From Frigidibacter sp037095735 (GTDB taxonomy: Bacteria > Pseudomonadota > Alphaproteobacteria > Rhodobacterales > Rhodobacteraceae), in NCBI RefSeq assembly GCF_037095735.1, contig NZ_JBAWKD010000005.1:62001-126000 (forward strand): a DNA stretch of 64,000 bases, given 5' to 3'. Below the pieces are notes generated by a model that had not been told where the DNA came from, did no database searches, and worked only from the letters and a program-made list of their open reading frames with translations. The position numbers and the translations under genes are program-made. This document shows positions 16,093 through 24,650 of the stretch, piece after piece. Every line of letters begins with the position of its first letter. Within the stretch, counting starts at the first letter, position 1.

Positions 16093-17427
16093 TCAGCCCC
16101 GGAAGTCAGAGGCGCGGATGCCGTGGCGGGCCAGCTTGTCGTAGAAGGTCTTGCGCGGCAGCCGCAGCCGCTCCATCGCCTGCGTGGCGTGGCCGCCCGC
16201 CAGCCGCAGCGCCTCGCGGATCAGCTCGGCCTCGTAGCCCGCGACCAGATCCGACAGGCCCGGCGCCTCGCCGCTGGCCGTGGCCTCGGGCGCCGAGGAC
16301 AGGCCCAGCGCGACCACCTCGGCGAACTGGCGCAGCTCGCGCAGGTTGCCGGGCCAGCCATGCCCCGCCAGCCGCGCCTTGATCGCCACCGTCATCTCGG
16401 GCAGCGGCAGCGACAGGCGCTGGCAGGCCTCGACAAGGAAGCGGCGGAAGAGCGCGGGCAGATCCTCGCGCCGCGCGGCCAGCGGCGGCACGCTCAGCAC
16501 CACGCCGGACAGGCGGTAATGCAGGTCGGGCAGGAACCGCCTCTCCTGCGCCATCCGGCCCAGATCCTCGCGCGCCGAGGCCAGCACCCGCAGGTCGAGC
16601 GGCCGCGGCGCTGCCGTCCCCGGCGGCCAGATCTCGCCCGCCTCGATCATCGCCAGCAGCCGCGGCTGCAGCGAGGGCGCCAGCCGGTCGATCCCCGACA
16701 GATAGAGCGTCCCGCGATGCGCGGCCTCGAGCCGCCCCTGCACCCGCCCGACCTGCCCCGTGGCGGCGCTGCCGGTCATCTCGACCTCGAAGCGCGCAGG
16801 GTCGAGCGTCGGGCAGTCGATGGTCACCAGCGCGCGGGCCCGGCGCGGGCTGTCGCGGTGCAGCGCCTCGGCCACCGGGGTCTTGCCGCAACCGGTGGGG
16901 CCAAGGATCAGCACCTCTGCCCCGGCCTCGGCCAGCCGCGCCACCGCACCGCGCAACGACCGCATCGCGGCGCTGTCGCCGGCCAGAAAGGGATCGACCG
17001 GCGCCGCCTCGCGCGCGGCGCGCTTCAGCGCGCGGTTCTCCATCACCAGCGCCCGCGCCGCGGTCGCGCGGCGCAGGGCCGCGATCAGGTCGTCGCGCGC
17101 GGCGGGCTTGGTCAGGAAGTCCCAGGCCCCGCCCTTCAGCGCCGCCACCGCCATCGGCACGTCGCCATGCCCGGTCAGCAGGATCACCGGCAGATCGGGA
17201 TCGCGCCCCTGCAGTTCACGCTGCAATTCGAACCCGTCGATGCCCGGCATCCGCACATCGGACAGCACCACCCCGGGATAATCCGCCCCCAGCCCCTCGA
17301 GCGCGGCGCGCGGATCGGCGAAGGGCTCGACCGTGAAGCCCGCGCGGCGCAGCGACTGCACCTGCGCCGTCAGCAGGTCCTCGTCATCGTCGATCAGCCG
17401 CACCAGCGGTCCGGGGTCTTCGGTCAT
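16093..17427 (-). CDS. dctD: DctD-like response regulator with a degenerate sigma-54 AAA+ domain
   Basis: Response regulator paired with the DctB kinase; it should control the dctA C4-dicarboxylate transporter. Domain order is receiver (about 9-120, phospho-acceptor Asp57 in LSDVRMPG, Lys in FLTKP), AAA+ (about 145-370) and a Fis-type helix-turn-helix (GGHATQAMERLRLPRKTFYD). The AAA+ domain is unusual. Walker A is GPTGCGKT, but the GAFTGA sigma-54 contact loop is absent (TGSAATGQ in its place), and Walker B reads GTLYLSGI instead of GTLFLDEI, with Ser244 and Gly245 replacing the Asp-Glu pair. ATP-driven sigma-54 activation is therefore unlikely. It may act as a phosphorylation-dependent regulator of ordinary promoters. 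The start at 17427 overlaps the dctB stop by 4 bp. Confidence 0.88.
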   Translation of the reverse strand: MTEDPGPLVRLIDDDEDLLTAQVQSLRRAGFTVEPFADPRAALEGLGADYPGVVLSDVRMPGIDGFELQRELQGRDPDLPVILLTGHGDVPMAVAALKGGAWDFLTKPAARDDLIAALRRATAARALVMENRALKRAAREAAPVDPFLAGDSAAMRSLRGAVARLAEAGAEVLILGPTGCGKTPVAEALHRDSPRRARALVTIDCPTLDPARFEVEMTGSAATGQVGRVQGRLEAAHRGTLYLSGIDRLAPSLQPRLLAMIEAGEIWPPGTAAPRPLDLRVLASAREDLGRMAQERRFLPDLHYRLSGVVLSVPPLAARREDLPALFRRFLVEACQRLSLPLPEMTVAIKARLAGHGWPGNLRELRQFAEVVALGLSSAPEATASGEAPGLSDLVAGYEAELIREALRLAGGHATQAMERLRLPRKTFYDKLARHGIRASDFRG

Positions 17428-19112
17428 GGCGCGCGCCTCAGCGTCAGGCGGAACACCGCGCCCTGCCCCGGCACGGGGGGATCGGCGCGCAGATCGCCGC
17501 CGAACTCGCGGGCGATCTCGCGCGCGATCACCAGCCCAAGGCCAAGCCCGCCCGGCTTGGTGGTGGCGAAGGGCGTGAACAGCCGCTCGGCCTGCGCGGG
17601 GTCGAGCCCCGGGCCATTGTCGGCCAGCGTCACCGTCACCGCATCGTCGCCTGCCTCGACCCCCAGCCGGATCCACGGCCGCGGCTGGCCGCCCTGTGCC
17701 TCTTCGGCATTCTGCAAGAGGTTCACCAGCACCTGCTCCAGCCGCACCGTCTCGGCCATCACCCGCAGGCCGGGGTCGATCGGCGCCAGCTCCAGCGGGA
17801 TGTCGCCCGAACGCCGCCGGCTTTCGGTCAGCAGGAGCGAGGCCTTCACCGCCTCGGCCAGCGAGACCTGCGTGATCTCGCCGGTGGCCTTGCGGGCGAA
17901 ATTGCGCAGCTCGGTGGTGATCTGCGCGATCCGCGACGTCATCCGCACGATGGTCGCCAGATTGCCGCTGACCTCGGGATCGCCCTCGTCCCCCAGCACG
18001 TCGAGCCCGGTTTCCGCCAGCACCCGGATCGTCGCCAGCGGCTGGTTGACCTCGTGCGCGACACCCGCCGCGGTCTGGCCCAGCGCGGCCAGCTTGTTGG
18101 CCTGCACAAGATCCGCCTGCAATTCGGCCAGCCGCCGCTCGGCCGCGCGGCGTTCGTGCATCTCGGCCGACAGCGCCTCGGTCCGCTCGGCCACCGCGCG
18201 TTCCAGATCGTCGCGATACTGCCGCTCGGCCGCCTGCCGCCGCTCGGCCCGGCGCCGCGCGCGGCTGGCCTGCCCGATCCCCAGCGCCCCCAGCCCCAGC
18301 GCCAGCCCGACGCCGCCGGTGGTCAGCGCCGCGGTCTCCAGCGCCGGCGCGCCCGAGACCTCCTGCACCAGCCGCCAGTCCGCGCCCTCGACCGGCACCG
18401 CGACCGACAGATGGTCGCCCTGCGACGCGGGCATCGGCGCGAAACGTTCGGACGGGCGGCTCGACAGCAGCACGGTTCCGCCCATGTCCGTCACCCGGGT
18501 GCGGTCGCGGCTTGCGGCCCAGGCGGCCTCGACCGCGTCGAACTCGACCTTCACCACCACCACCCCGATCGCGCCCGAGCCGTCGCGCACGTCATGCGAC
18601 AGGTACAGACCCGGCCGGTTGCTGACCGTCCCCAGCGCGAACTGCAGCGCGGTGCCCGAGGTCATCGCCGCGCGGAAATAGTCGCGGAAGCTGTAGTCCT
18701 GCCCGACGAAGGACCCCGGCTCGTCGAAGTTCGAGGCCGAGATCGCCCGGCCCTGATCGTCGAGCAGGTAGATCACCGTGCTCTGCGTCTCGGCCTGCAC
18801 CCGCTCCAGCTTGCGCGACACCGCCGCCCCGGTCTCGCGCGCGCCAAGCGCCGCGATCACCTCGCGGTCGTCGGCCAGGATCGCCGCCACCGCCCGCTGC
18901 TTGGCCAGGATCGAGTCGAGCGCCAGCGCCCGGATCCGCGCCGCCGCCTCGGTCTGCGCCCCAAGCCGGACCAGCGCCTGCCCGCGCGCCGCCGCGAAGA
19001 CCGCCCCCAGCAGCACCAGCGCCGCGAGGCAAAGCCCAAGCCGCAGCACGAAGCGCCGCCGGGGGGGAAGGCGGCGGGACGAGGGGCGGTGGGAATCGGC
19101 GTCGCTGGGCAT
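17424..19112 (-). CDS. dctB: C4-dicarboxylate sensor histidine kinase DctB
   Basis: Membrane sensor kinase for C4-dicarboxylates (succinate, fumarate, malate). Transmembrane segment 1 lies at about 21-42 (FVLRLGLCLAALVLLGAVFA). A periplasmic double-PDC sensor follows at about 45-280, including VIYLLDDQGRAISASNFDEP and SFVGQDYSFRDYF and the ligand-side VSNRPGLYLSHDV, as in the DctB family. Transmembrane segment 2 is near 285-303. A coiled coil leads to the phospho-acceptor AAGVAHEVNQPLATIRVLAE and the ATPase boxes LLQNAEEAQG, DNGPGL and GGLGLGLVIA. The length (562 residues) is typical. It forms a two-gene operon with dctD and diverges from dctA across about 200 bp that hold two matching palindromes. 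Confidence 0.92.
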   Translation of the reverse strand: MPSDADSHRPSSRRLPPRRRFVLRLGLCLAALVLLGAVFAAARGQALVRLGAQTEAAARIRALALDSILAKQRAVAAILADDREVIAALGARETGAAVSRKLERVQAETQSTVIYLLDDQGRAISASNFDEPGSFVGQDYSFRDYFRAAMTSGTALQFALGTVSNRPGLYLSHDVRDGSGAIGVVVVKVEFDAVEAAWAASRDRTRVTDMGGTVLLSSRPSERFAPMPASQGDHLSVAVPVEGADWRLVQEVSGAPALETAALTTGGVGLALGLGALGIGQASRARRRAERRQAAERQYRDDLERAVAERTEALSAEMHERRAAERRLAELQADLVQANKLAALGQTAAGVAHEVNQPLATIRVLAETGLDVLGDEGDPEVSGNLATIVRMTSRIAQITTELRNFARKATGEITQVSLAEAVKASLLLTESRRRSGDIPLELAPIDPGLRVMAETVRLEQVLVNLLQNAEEAQGGQPRPWIRLGVEAGDDAVTVTLADNGPGLDPAQAERLFTPFATTKPGGLGLGLVIAREIAREFGGDLRADPPVPGQGAVFRLTLRRAP

Positions 19113-19132
19113 CTTGCCGCCATCCTACCCTG

Positions 19133-19177
19133 TGCGGATTTTCGCACCAGTCGAAATCGACCATGCGGATTTCCACA
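19133..19177. promoter_or_regulatory. Two tandem palindromic sites between dctB and dctA (candidate DctD operators)
   Basis: Two near-identical 14-bp palindromes of form TGCGGATTTYCRCA occur at 19133-19146 (TGCGGATTTTCGCA) and 19164-19177 (TGCGGATTTCCACA). Their starts are 31 bp apart, close to three helical turns, which favours cooperative dimers on one DNA face. They lie in the divergent dctBD/dctA gap, 136 bp or more upstream of the dctA start, where NtrC-family upstream activating sites normally sit. No sigma-54 -24/-12 element (TGGCAC-N5-TTGC) was found in the gap. Confidence 0.65.
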
Positions 19178-19312
19178 CAAAATACTCCACCCCACCCCCT
19201 TCAAGAGCCATGAAATCAACGCATTGCCGGTTTGCGCCGCCTTTTTCACCTCTGTGACGCGGCTCTGTATGCTTTTCGACACGAAAGTGTCATCGCAGGT
19301 GGAGGAGCCTTC

Positions 19313-20674
19313 ATGCAGATCGACCAGTCCGCCGTGGCGCGCAAGCCGCGCCCGTTCTACCGGCAGCTCTATTTCCAGGTTCTCTGCGCGATCACGCTCG
19401 GGGCGCTGCTGGGTCACTTCTATCCGCAGACCGGCGCTGCGATGAAACCCTTCGGCGATGCCTTCATCAAGCTGGTGAAGATGATCATCGCCCCGGTGAT
19501 CTTCCTGACCATCGCCACCGGCCTCGCCGGCATGGGCTCGCTCAAGGGCGTCGGCTCGGTGGTGGGCAAGGCCTTCGCCTACTTCCTGACCTTCTCGACG
19601 CTCGCCCTGATCGTCGGCCTGATCGTCGCCAACGTCGTGCATCCCGGCGCGGGCATGAACATCGACCCGGCCACGCTCGACGCGACCGCGGTCAACGACT
19701 ACGCCACCAAGGCGCATGAGACGACCGTCACCGGCTTCCTCATGGACATCATCCCGACGACGCTGGTCGGCGCCTTCACGCAGGGCAACATCCTGCAGGT
19801 GCTGTTCGTGGCGATCCTGTTCGGCATCGCGCTGATCCTGATCGGCGAGAAGGCCAAGCCCGTCGTGTCCTTCCTCGAGGCCGTCAGCCAGGCGATGTTC
19901 CGCGTCGTCGACATCCTGATGAAGGCCGCCCCGATCGGTGCCTTCGGCGCCTTCGCCTTCACCATCGGCAAATACGGCATCGGCTCGGTGGTGAACCTTG
20001 CCGCGCTGGTAGGCACCTTCTACCTGACCTCGCTGCTCTTCGTCTTCGTCGTGCTGGGCGCGGTGGCCCGTGCCAACGGCTTCTCGATCGTCAAGCTGAT
20101 CGCCTACCTGAAGGCCGAACTGCTGCTGGTGCTGGGCACCTCGTCGTCGGAATCGGCGCTGCCCTCGCTGATGGAGAAGATGGAAAAGGCCGGCTGCGCG
20201 CGTCCCGTCGTGGGTCTCGTGGTCCCGACCGGCTACTCGTTCAACCTCGACGGCACCAACATCTACATGACGCTGGCCGCGCTGTTCATCGCCCAGGCGA
20301 CGAACACCCACCTCGGCCTCGAAGAGCAGCTGCTGCTGATGGCGGTCGCGATGCTGTCGTCGAAGGGCGCCGCGGGCGTCACCGGTGCCGGGTTCATCAC
20401 CCTCGCCGCCACGCTTTCGGTGGTGCCGACGGTGCCGGTCGCCGGCATGGCGATCATCCTCGGCGTCGACCGCTTCATGTCGGAATGCCGCTCGCTGACC
20501 AACTTCATCGGCAACGCGGTCGCCACGATCGTCGTCAGCCGCTGGCACGGCGCGCTGGACCGCGATGCCCTGAACGCGGCGCTGAACGGCGATGCCACGG
20601 CGACGGCCGCCCCGCATCGCGAGCTGAAGGGCGCCCCCGCCGGGCTGCGCCTGAACGAGGCCAGCGCCGACTGA
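19313..20674 (+). CDS. dctA: C4-dicarboxylate transporter DctA (DAACS family)
   Basis: Sodium- or proton-coupled uptake of succinate, fumarate and malate. The 453-residue membrane protein shows the DAACS family landmarks: FIKLVKMIIAPVIFLTIATG, the hairpin serine-rich loop LVLGTSSSESALPSLMEKME, VVPTGYSFNLDGTNIYMT and FSKGAAGVTGAG-like SSKGAAGVTGAGFITLAATL. About eight membrane helices plus two re-entrant loops are expected. The ATG at 19313 has GGTGGAGG upstream; a longer frame from 19232 is not supported. It diverges from dctB-dctD and is probably their target, induced by dicarboxylates through the palindromes at 19133-19177. A U-rich hairpin terminator follows. Confidence 0.95.
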   Translation: MQIDQSAVARKPRPFYRQLYFQVLCAITLGALLGHFYPQTGAAMKPFGDAFIKLVKMIIAPVIFLTIATGLAGMGSLKGVGSVVGKAFAYFLTFSTLALIVGLIVANVVHPGAGMNIDPATLDATAVNDYATKAHETTVTGFLMDIIPTTLVGAFTQGNILQVLFVAILFGIALILIGEKAKPVVSFLEAVSQAMFRVVDILMKAAPIGAFGAFAFTIGKYGIGSVVNLAALVGTFYLTSLLFVFVVLGAVARANGFSIVKLIAYLKAELLLVLGTSSSESALPSLMEKMEKAGCARPVVGLVVPTGYSFNLDGTNIYMTLAALFIAQATNTHLGLEEQLLLMAVAMLSSKGAAGVTGAGFITLAATLSVVPTVPVAGMAIILGVDRFMSECRSLTNFIGNAVATIVVSRWHGALDRDALNAALNGDATATAAPHRELKGAPAGLRLNEASAD

Positions 20675-20702
20675 CACGGAACAGGGTCCTCCCCGACCCC
20701 GG

Positions 20703-20734
20703 CGGGCGCCCCCAGCGGGCGCCCGTCGTCTTTT
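20703..20734 (+). terminator. Rho-independent terminator of dctA
   Basis: A 9-bp perfect stem, CGGGCGCCC (20703-20711) with GGGCGCCCG (20717-20725), has a 5-base loop. It is followed by TCGTCTTTT, a typical U-tract. It lies 29 bp past the dctA stop. Confidence 0.8.
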
Positions 20735-20810
20735 CCCCGCAGCCTTTTCAACAGGCTGGACATCGCCGCGCCGCTGCCCGAAGCATCGGGCAAGCAGACA
20801 GGACGGCGCC

Positions 20811-22037
20811 ATGACCCTCGACCTCGTGATCCGGCAGGCCCGGATCGACGGCCACACCCTCCCGATGGACATCGGCATCGCCGGCAGCCACATCGCCGCG
20901 ATCGCGCCGCGGATCGACAGCCCGGCCCCCGAACGCGCGGCAGGCGGCCAGCTTCTGATCCGCGGCTTCACCGACAGCCATCTGCATCTCGACAAGGCCT
21001 GCCTGATGGACCGCGCCGCGAACCCGGCGGGCACGCTGGCCGGGGCCATCGCCGCAGTCAGCGCCGCCAAGCGCGACTTCACCGAGGCCGATGTCTACGC
21101 CCGCGGCGCGCGCGTGCTGGACATGGCGATCGGACAGGGCACCAACCTCGTGCGCACCCAGGTCGAGATCGACCCGACGATCGGCCTTGCGGGCTTCCGC
21201 GCGGTGCGGCGGCTGAAGGCGGACTATGCATGGGGGATCGACCTGCAGATCTGCGTCTTCCCGCAAGAGGGCCTGCTGAACCTGCCGGGGACCGAGGCGC
21301 TGCTGCGCCAGGCCCTGTCGGAGGGCGCCGACCTGCTGGGCGGCTGTCCCTATACCGACAGCGACCCCGCGGGGCAGATCGCGCTGCTGTTCGACATGGC
21401 GCGCGACATCGACGTGGATCTGGACTTCCACCTCGACTTCGACCTCGACCCCAGCTGGCGCCATCTCGACGAGGTCGCGCGCCAGACCGTCGCGCGGGGC
21501 TGGCAGGGCCGGGTTGCGGTCGGGCATGTGACCAAGCTCTCGGCGCTGCCGCCGGACCGGCTGGCGGAAAGCTTCGCTCTTCTGGCCGACGCCGGGATCG
21601 CGCTGACCGTGCTGCCCGCCACCGACCTCTTCATCACCGGCCGCGCCCATGACCACAACGTGCCGCGCGGGCTTGCCCCGGCGCATCGCGCGCAGGACTG
21701 CGGCGTCTGCGCGACCATCGCCACCAACAACGTGCTGAACCCCTTCACCCCCTTCGGCGACGGCTCGCTGTCGCGGATGGCGAACCTTTACGCCAACGTC
21801 TGCCAGCTGGGGTCCGAGGCCGATCTCGACCGCGCCTTCCGGATGGTGACCGATGCCCCCGCCGCGCTGCTGGGCCGCGCCCCGGCGATCGCCGAGGGCG
21901 CCCCCGCCGACCTCGTGCTGCTGCCCGCGCGCAACGGGGCCGAGGCGGTCGCGACCATCGCCCGCCCGCTCTGGGGGCTGAAGGCCGGGCGGCCCAGCTT
22001 CGACCACCCCGCGCCCCGCCTGCATCCGCCCGGCTGA
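20811..22037 (+). CDS. Amidohydrolase, cytosine-deaminase-like subgroup
   Basis: A metal-dependent hydrolase or deaminase acting on a cyclic amide, amidine or related ring. The substrate is not recognisable. The TIM-barrel metal site begins with GFTDSHLHLDKAC (HxH). It continues with LDFHLDFDLD, whose His matches the CodA metal-ligand position, and GHVTKLSAL. At the position of the usual catalytic Asp (GHDDV in cytosine deaminase) this protein reads IATNNVLNPFTPFGDGS, so Asn replaces Asp. The C-terminus returns to the small beta-sandwich (AIAEGAPADLVLLPA). 408 residues is normal. It starts 77 bp past the dctA terminator and precedes a sugar porter by 114 bp, possibly one unit. Confidence 0.8.
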   Translation: MTLDLVIRQARIDGHTLPMDIGIAGSHIAAIAPRIDSPAPERAAGGQLLIRGFTDSHLHLDKACLMDRAANPAGTLAGAIAAVSAAKRDFTEADVYARGARVLDMAIGQGTNLVRTQVEIDPTIGLAGFRAVRRLKADYAWGIDLQICVFPQEGLLNLPGTEALLRQALSEGADLLGGCPYTDSDPAGQIALLFDMARDIDVDLDFHLDFDLDPSWRHLDEVARQTVARGWQGRVAVGHVTKLSALPPDRLAESFALLADAGIALTVLPATDLFITGRAHDHNVPRGLAPAHRAQDCGVCATIATNNVLNPFTPFGDGSLSRMANLYANVCQLGSEADLDRAFRMVTDAPAALLGRAPAIAEGAPADLVLLPARNGAEAVATIARPLWGLKAGRPSFDHPAPRLHPPG

Positions 22038-22151
22038 CGCGACGCAAGGCCCCGCGCCAGCCGCCGCCAAACCATTGACCGGGGCCGTGACCGGGCCATC
22101 TTGCGGCGAAACGGAACCCTCCTCCGCCTCCCCAATGGAAAGGATCCCCAC

Positions 22152-23594
22152 GTGACCCTGACGACGCCCGCGACCGAGCGCGGGCGCGACGGCATCCTGT
22201 CGCGCCAACTCGTGCTCAGCACCGGCACCGCCGCCCTCGGCGGCTTCCTGTTCGGCTATGACAGCTCGATCATCAACGGCACCGTCGACGCGGTGCGCGA
22301 CGAGTTCGGCCTGTCGGCCGCCGCGATCGGCTTCACCGTCTCCTGCGCGCTGCTGGGCGCGATGGTCGGCGCCTGGTACGCGGGCGTCTGCGCCGAACGG
22401 CTGGGACGGGTGCGCACCATGGTGGTGGCCGCGGTGCTGCTGGCGGTCTCGGCGCTCGGCTCGGGGCTGGCCTTCGGCGTCTGGGACTTGATCCTGTGGC
22501 GCGTCGTCGGCGGGGTCGGCGTTGGGTTCGCCTCGGTGATCGCGCCGGCCTACATCGCCGAGGTCTCGCCTTCGGAACACCGCGGGCGGCTGGGCACGCT
22601 GCAGCAGATGGCCATCGTGCTGGGGATCTTCCTCGCCCTTCTGGTCAGCGCGATCTTCGCGCGCATCGCCGGCGGCGCCGCGGGCGAGATGTGGATGGGC
22701 CTGACCGCCTGGCGCTGGATGTTCCTGTCGGAACTGCTGCCGGCGGCGCTTTACGGCCTGCTGGCGATGGGCCTGCCCGAAAGCCCGCGCTACCTGGTCG
22801 AGAAGAACCGGACCGAGGAAGCGCGCGAGATCCTGTCGCGCGTCGTCGGCATCGCCAGCCCCGCGCGGCTGGCCGAGAAGATCGAAGAGATCCGCGGCAC
22901 CGTCAGCGCCGAGGCGCGCAAGTCCTTCCGCGACCTGACGGGGGGCCGCGCCTATTTCCTGCCGGTGGTCTGGCTCGGGATCATCCTGTCGGTGTTCCAG
23001 CAGCTCGTGGGGATCAACGTGATCTTCTACTACTCGACCACGCTCTGGCGCTCGGTCGGGTTCCAGGAAAGCGACAGCTTCCTGATCTCGGTCATCATGT
23101 CGATCACCAATGTCGCGGCGACGGTGGTGGCGATCCTGCTGATCGACTCGATCGGCCGGCGCAGGCTGCTGCTCTGGGGCTCGGCGCTGATGACGCTGAG
23201 CCTTGGCGCGATGGCCTGGTCCTTCAGCTATGCGGTGACCGAAGGCGGTGCCGTCAGCCTGCCGCAGCCCTGGGGCACGGTGGCACTGGTCGCGGCCAAT
23301 GTCTTCATCATAGGCTTCGGCGCCAGCTGGGGCCCCGCGGTCTGGGTGCTGCTGGGCGAGATGTTCCCGAACCGGATCCGCGGCATGGGTCTCGGTCTTG
23401 CCGGGGCCGCGCAATGGCTGGCGAATTTCGTGGTCTCGACGACCTTCCCGATCCTCGCCGCCGTCGGCCTCGACCTGGCCTATGCGCTCTACGCGCTCAG
23501 CGCGCTGGTCTCGTTCTTCTTCGTCTGGCGGCTGGTCGAAGAGACCAAGGGCCGCAGCCTCGAGGAGATGGCGCTGGCGCACGAGCGGCGCTGA
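22152..23594 (+). CDS. MFS sugar:proton symporter (XylE/GalP-type sugar porter)
   Basis: Imports a hexose, pentose or polyol with protons. The 480-residue protein has twelve predicted helices and the sugar-porter signatures: GGFLFGYDSSIINGT in helix 1, AERLGRVR and GRRRL in the two repeated cytoplasmic loops, VVGGVGVGFASVIAPAYIAE then VSPSEHRG, LPESPRYL before the central loop, QQLVGINVIFYYS in helix 7, and VEETKGRSLEEM at the C-terminus. The start is taken as GTG 22152, which has AAGGA seven bases upstream and gives a normal N-terminus; the frame is open back to 22101. The sugar is not predictable. queE converges from the right with only one base between the stops. Confidence 0.92.
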   Translation: MTLTTPATERGRDGILSRQLVLSTGTAALGGFLFGYDSSIINGTVDAVRDEFGLSAAAIGFTVSCALLGAMVGAWYAGVCAERLGRVRTMVVAAVLLAVSALGSGLAFGVWDLILWRVVGGVGVGFASVIAPAYIAEVSPSEHRGRLGTLQQMAIVLGIFLALLVSAIFARIAGGAAGEMWMGLTAWRWMFLSELLPAALYGLLAMGLPESPRYLVEKNRTEEAREILSRVVGIASPARLAEKIEEIRGTVSAEARKSFRDLTGGRAYFLPVVWLGIILSVFQQLVGINVIFYYSTTLWRSVGFQESDSFLISVIMSITNVAATVVAILLIDSIGRRRLLLWGSALMTLSLGAMAWSFSYAVTEGGAVSLPQPWGTVALVAANVFIIGFGASWGPAVWVLLGEMFPNRIRGMGLGLAGAAQWLANFVVSTTFPILAAVGLDLAYALYALSALVSFFFVWRLVEETKGRSLEEMALAHERR

Positions 23595-23595
23595 G

Positions 23596-24300
23596 CTACA
23601 CCCCGCGCCGGTTGCCCCAGATCAGCACATGCATCTGGGGCAGCACCCGCGGCCGGAACCAGCGCGCCTCCGTCACCGCCTCGACCAGCCACAACAGCCG
23701 GTCGGCCAGCCGCTGCGGATCGACCGGCAATTCCGGGTCGACCTCGGGATTGCCGGGCTGCAGGAACAGGGGCAGGTCCGGATAGCGCTCGGCCACCCCG
23801 CGCGCCCAGTCGAAATCCGCGCGGTCGAAGATCACCATCTTCAGCGCCTTCGGCGCCGCGCCAGAGGCCGCAAGACAGGCGTCGAAGGCCGCCCAGTCCG
23901 GGCTCTCGCCACTCGACGGCGGCTTCGGGCTGAGGACCAGCATGGCAAGATCCGCGAACCACGGCTTCGCGACAGAGCCCTGCGTCTCGCAGGCGAAGCG
24001 ATAGCCCTTGGCCCGCCCCAGCGCAATCAGTCCCGAGAAGTCCTGGATCGCCGGGTTCCCGCCCGAGATGGACACCGTCAGCGGCACCCCGCCCGACAGG
24101 CTCTCGACCTCGGCCCAGATCTCTTCGGGCTCCATCGCCGCCCATGTCGCGCGGAAGGCGCTGTCGACCGCGTGCAGGCTGTCGCACCACGAACAGCGAT
24201 AATCGCAGCCGCCGGCGCGCACGAAGACCGTGGGCTCGCCGATCAGCGCGCCCTCGCCCTGCACGGTGGGGCCGAAGATCTCGGCGATGCGCAGGGTCAC
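23596..24300 (-). CDS. queE: 7-carboxy-7-deazaguanine synthase QueE
   Basis: A radical-SAM enzyme that turns 6-carboxy-tetrahydropterin into 7-carboxy-7-deazaguanine, the ring-contraction step of queuosine and deazaguanine synthesis. It is 234 residues. The Fe-S cluster site is CDYRCSWCD, within AGGCDYRCSWCDSLHAVD, in the CxxxCxxC form. VSISGGNPAIQ is the SAM-binding GG(N)P block, and EIFGPTVQGEGALIG is the QueE opening motif. The C-terminal LPLFLQPGNPEVDPELP is also family-typical. It is the last gene of the queC-queD-queE operon, and its ATG overlaps the queD stop by 4 bp. Confidence 0.95.
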   Translation of the reverse strand: MTLRIAEIFGPTVQGEGALIGEPTVFVRAGGCDYRCSWCDSLHAVDSAFRATWAAMEPEEIWAEVESLSGGVPLTVSISGGNPAIQDFSGLIALGRAKGYRFACETQGSVAKPWFADLAMLVLSPKPPSSGESPDWAAFDACLAASGAAPKALKMVIFDRADFDWARGVAERYPDLPLFLQPGNPEVDPELPVDPQRLADRLLWLVEAVTEARWFRPRVLPQMHVLIWGNRRGV

Positions 24301-24650
24301 GGGCGATACTCCGACCAGGTCTTCGGCGTCTCGGACACCCGCACCGCCACCACCTCGGGCCAGCGCGCCGCCGCCCAGTCGTGGAAATGCTTCGCCAGCC
24401 GTTCTGCCGTGGGGTTGCCGTCCAGCACCTCGTTCAGGTGCCGGTGATCGAAGCTGTCGTCGATGTAGCGCTTCAGCGCCGACAGCTCGCGGTAGTCGCG
24501 CACGAAGCCCACCGCGTCGAGATCGGGCGCGGCAAGCTCGACCACCACGACATAGTTGTGCCCGTGCAACCGCGCGCAGGGATGATCCTCGGCCAGCCCG
24601 TGCAGCTGGTGCGAGGCCGAGAAGGCGAATTCCTTGGCGATCCTATACAC
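24297..24650 (-). CDS. queD: 6-carboxy-5,6,7,8-tetrahydropterin synthase QueD
   Basis: Converts 7,8-dihydroneopterin triphosphate to 6-carboxytetrahydropterin, the second step of queuosine synthesis. The 117-residue protein carries the zinc histidines in FSASHQL and LHGHNY, the catalytic Cys in HPCARLHGH, the catalytic His region DHRHLNEV and the pterin-anchoring Glu in VRVSETP. It overlaps queC at its 5' end by 8 bp and queE at its 3' end by 4 bp, so all three are one translationally coupled unit under the preQ1 riboswitch. Confidence 0.95.
   Translation of the reverse strand: MYRIAKEFAFSASHQLHGLAEDHPCARLHGHNYVVVVELAAPDLDAVGFVRDYRELSALKRYIDDSFDHRHLNEVLDGNPTAERLAKHFHDWAAARWPEVVAVRVSETPKTWSEYRP

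Noticed and set aside
19178..19312. Sigma-54 promoter before dctA
   Set aside because: No TGGCAC-N5-TTGC pattern was found, and the DctD here lacks GAFTGA.
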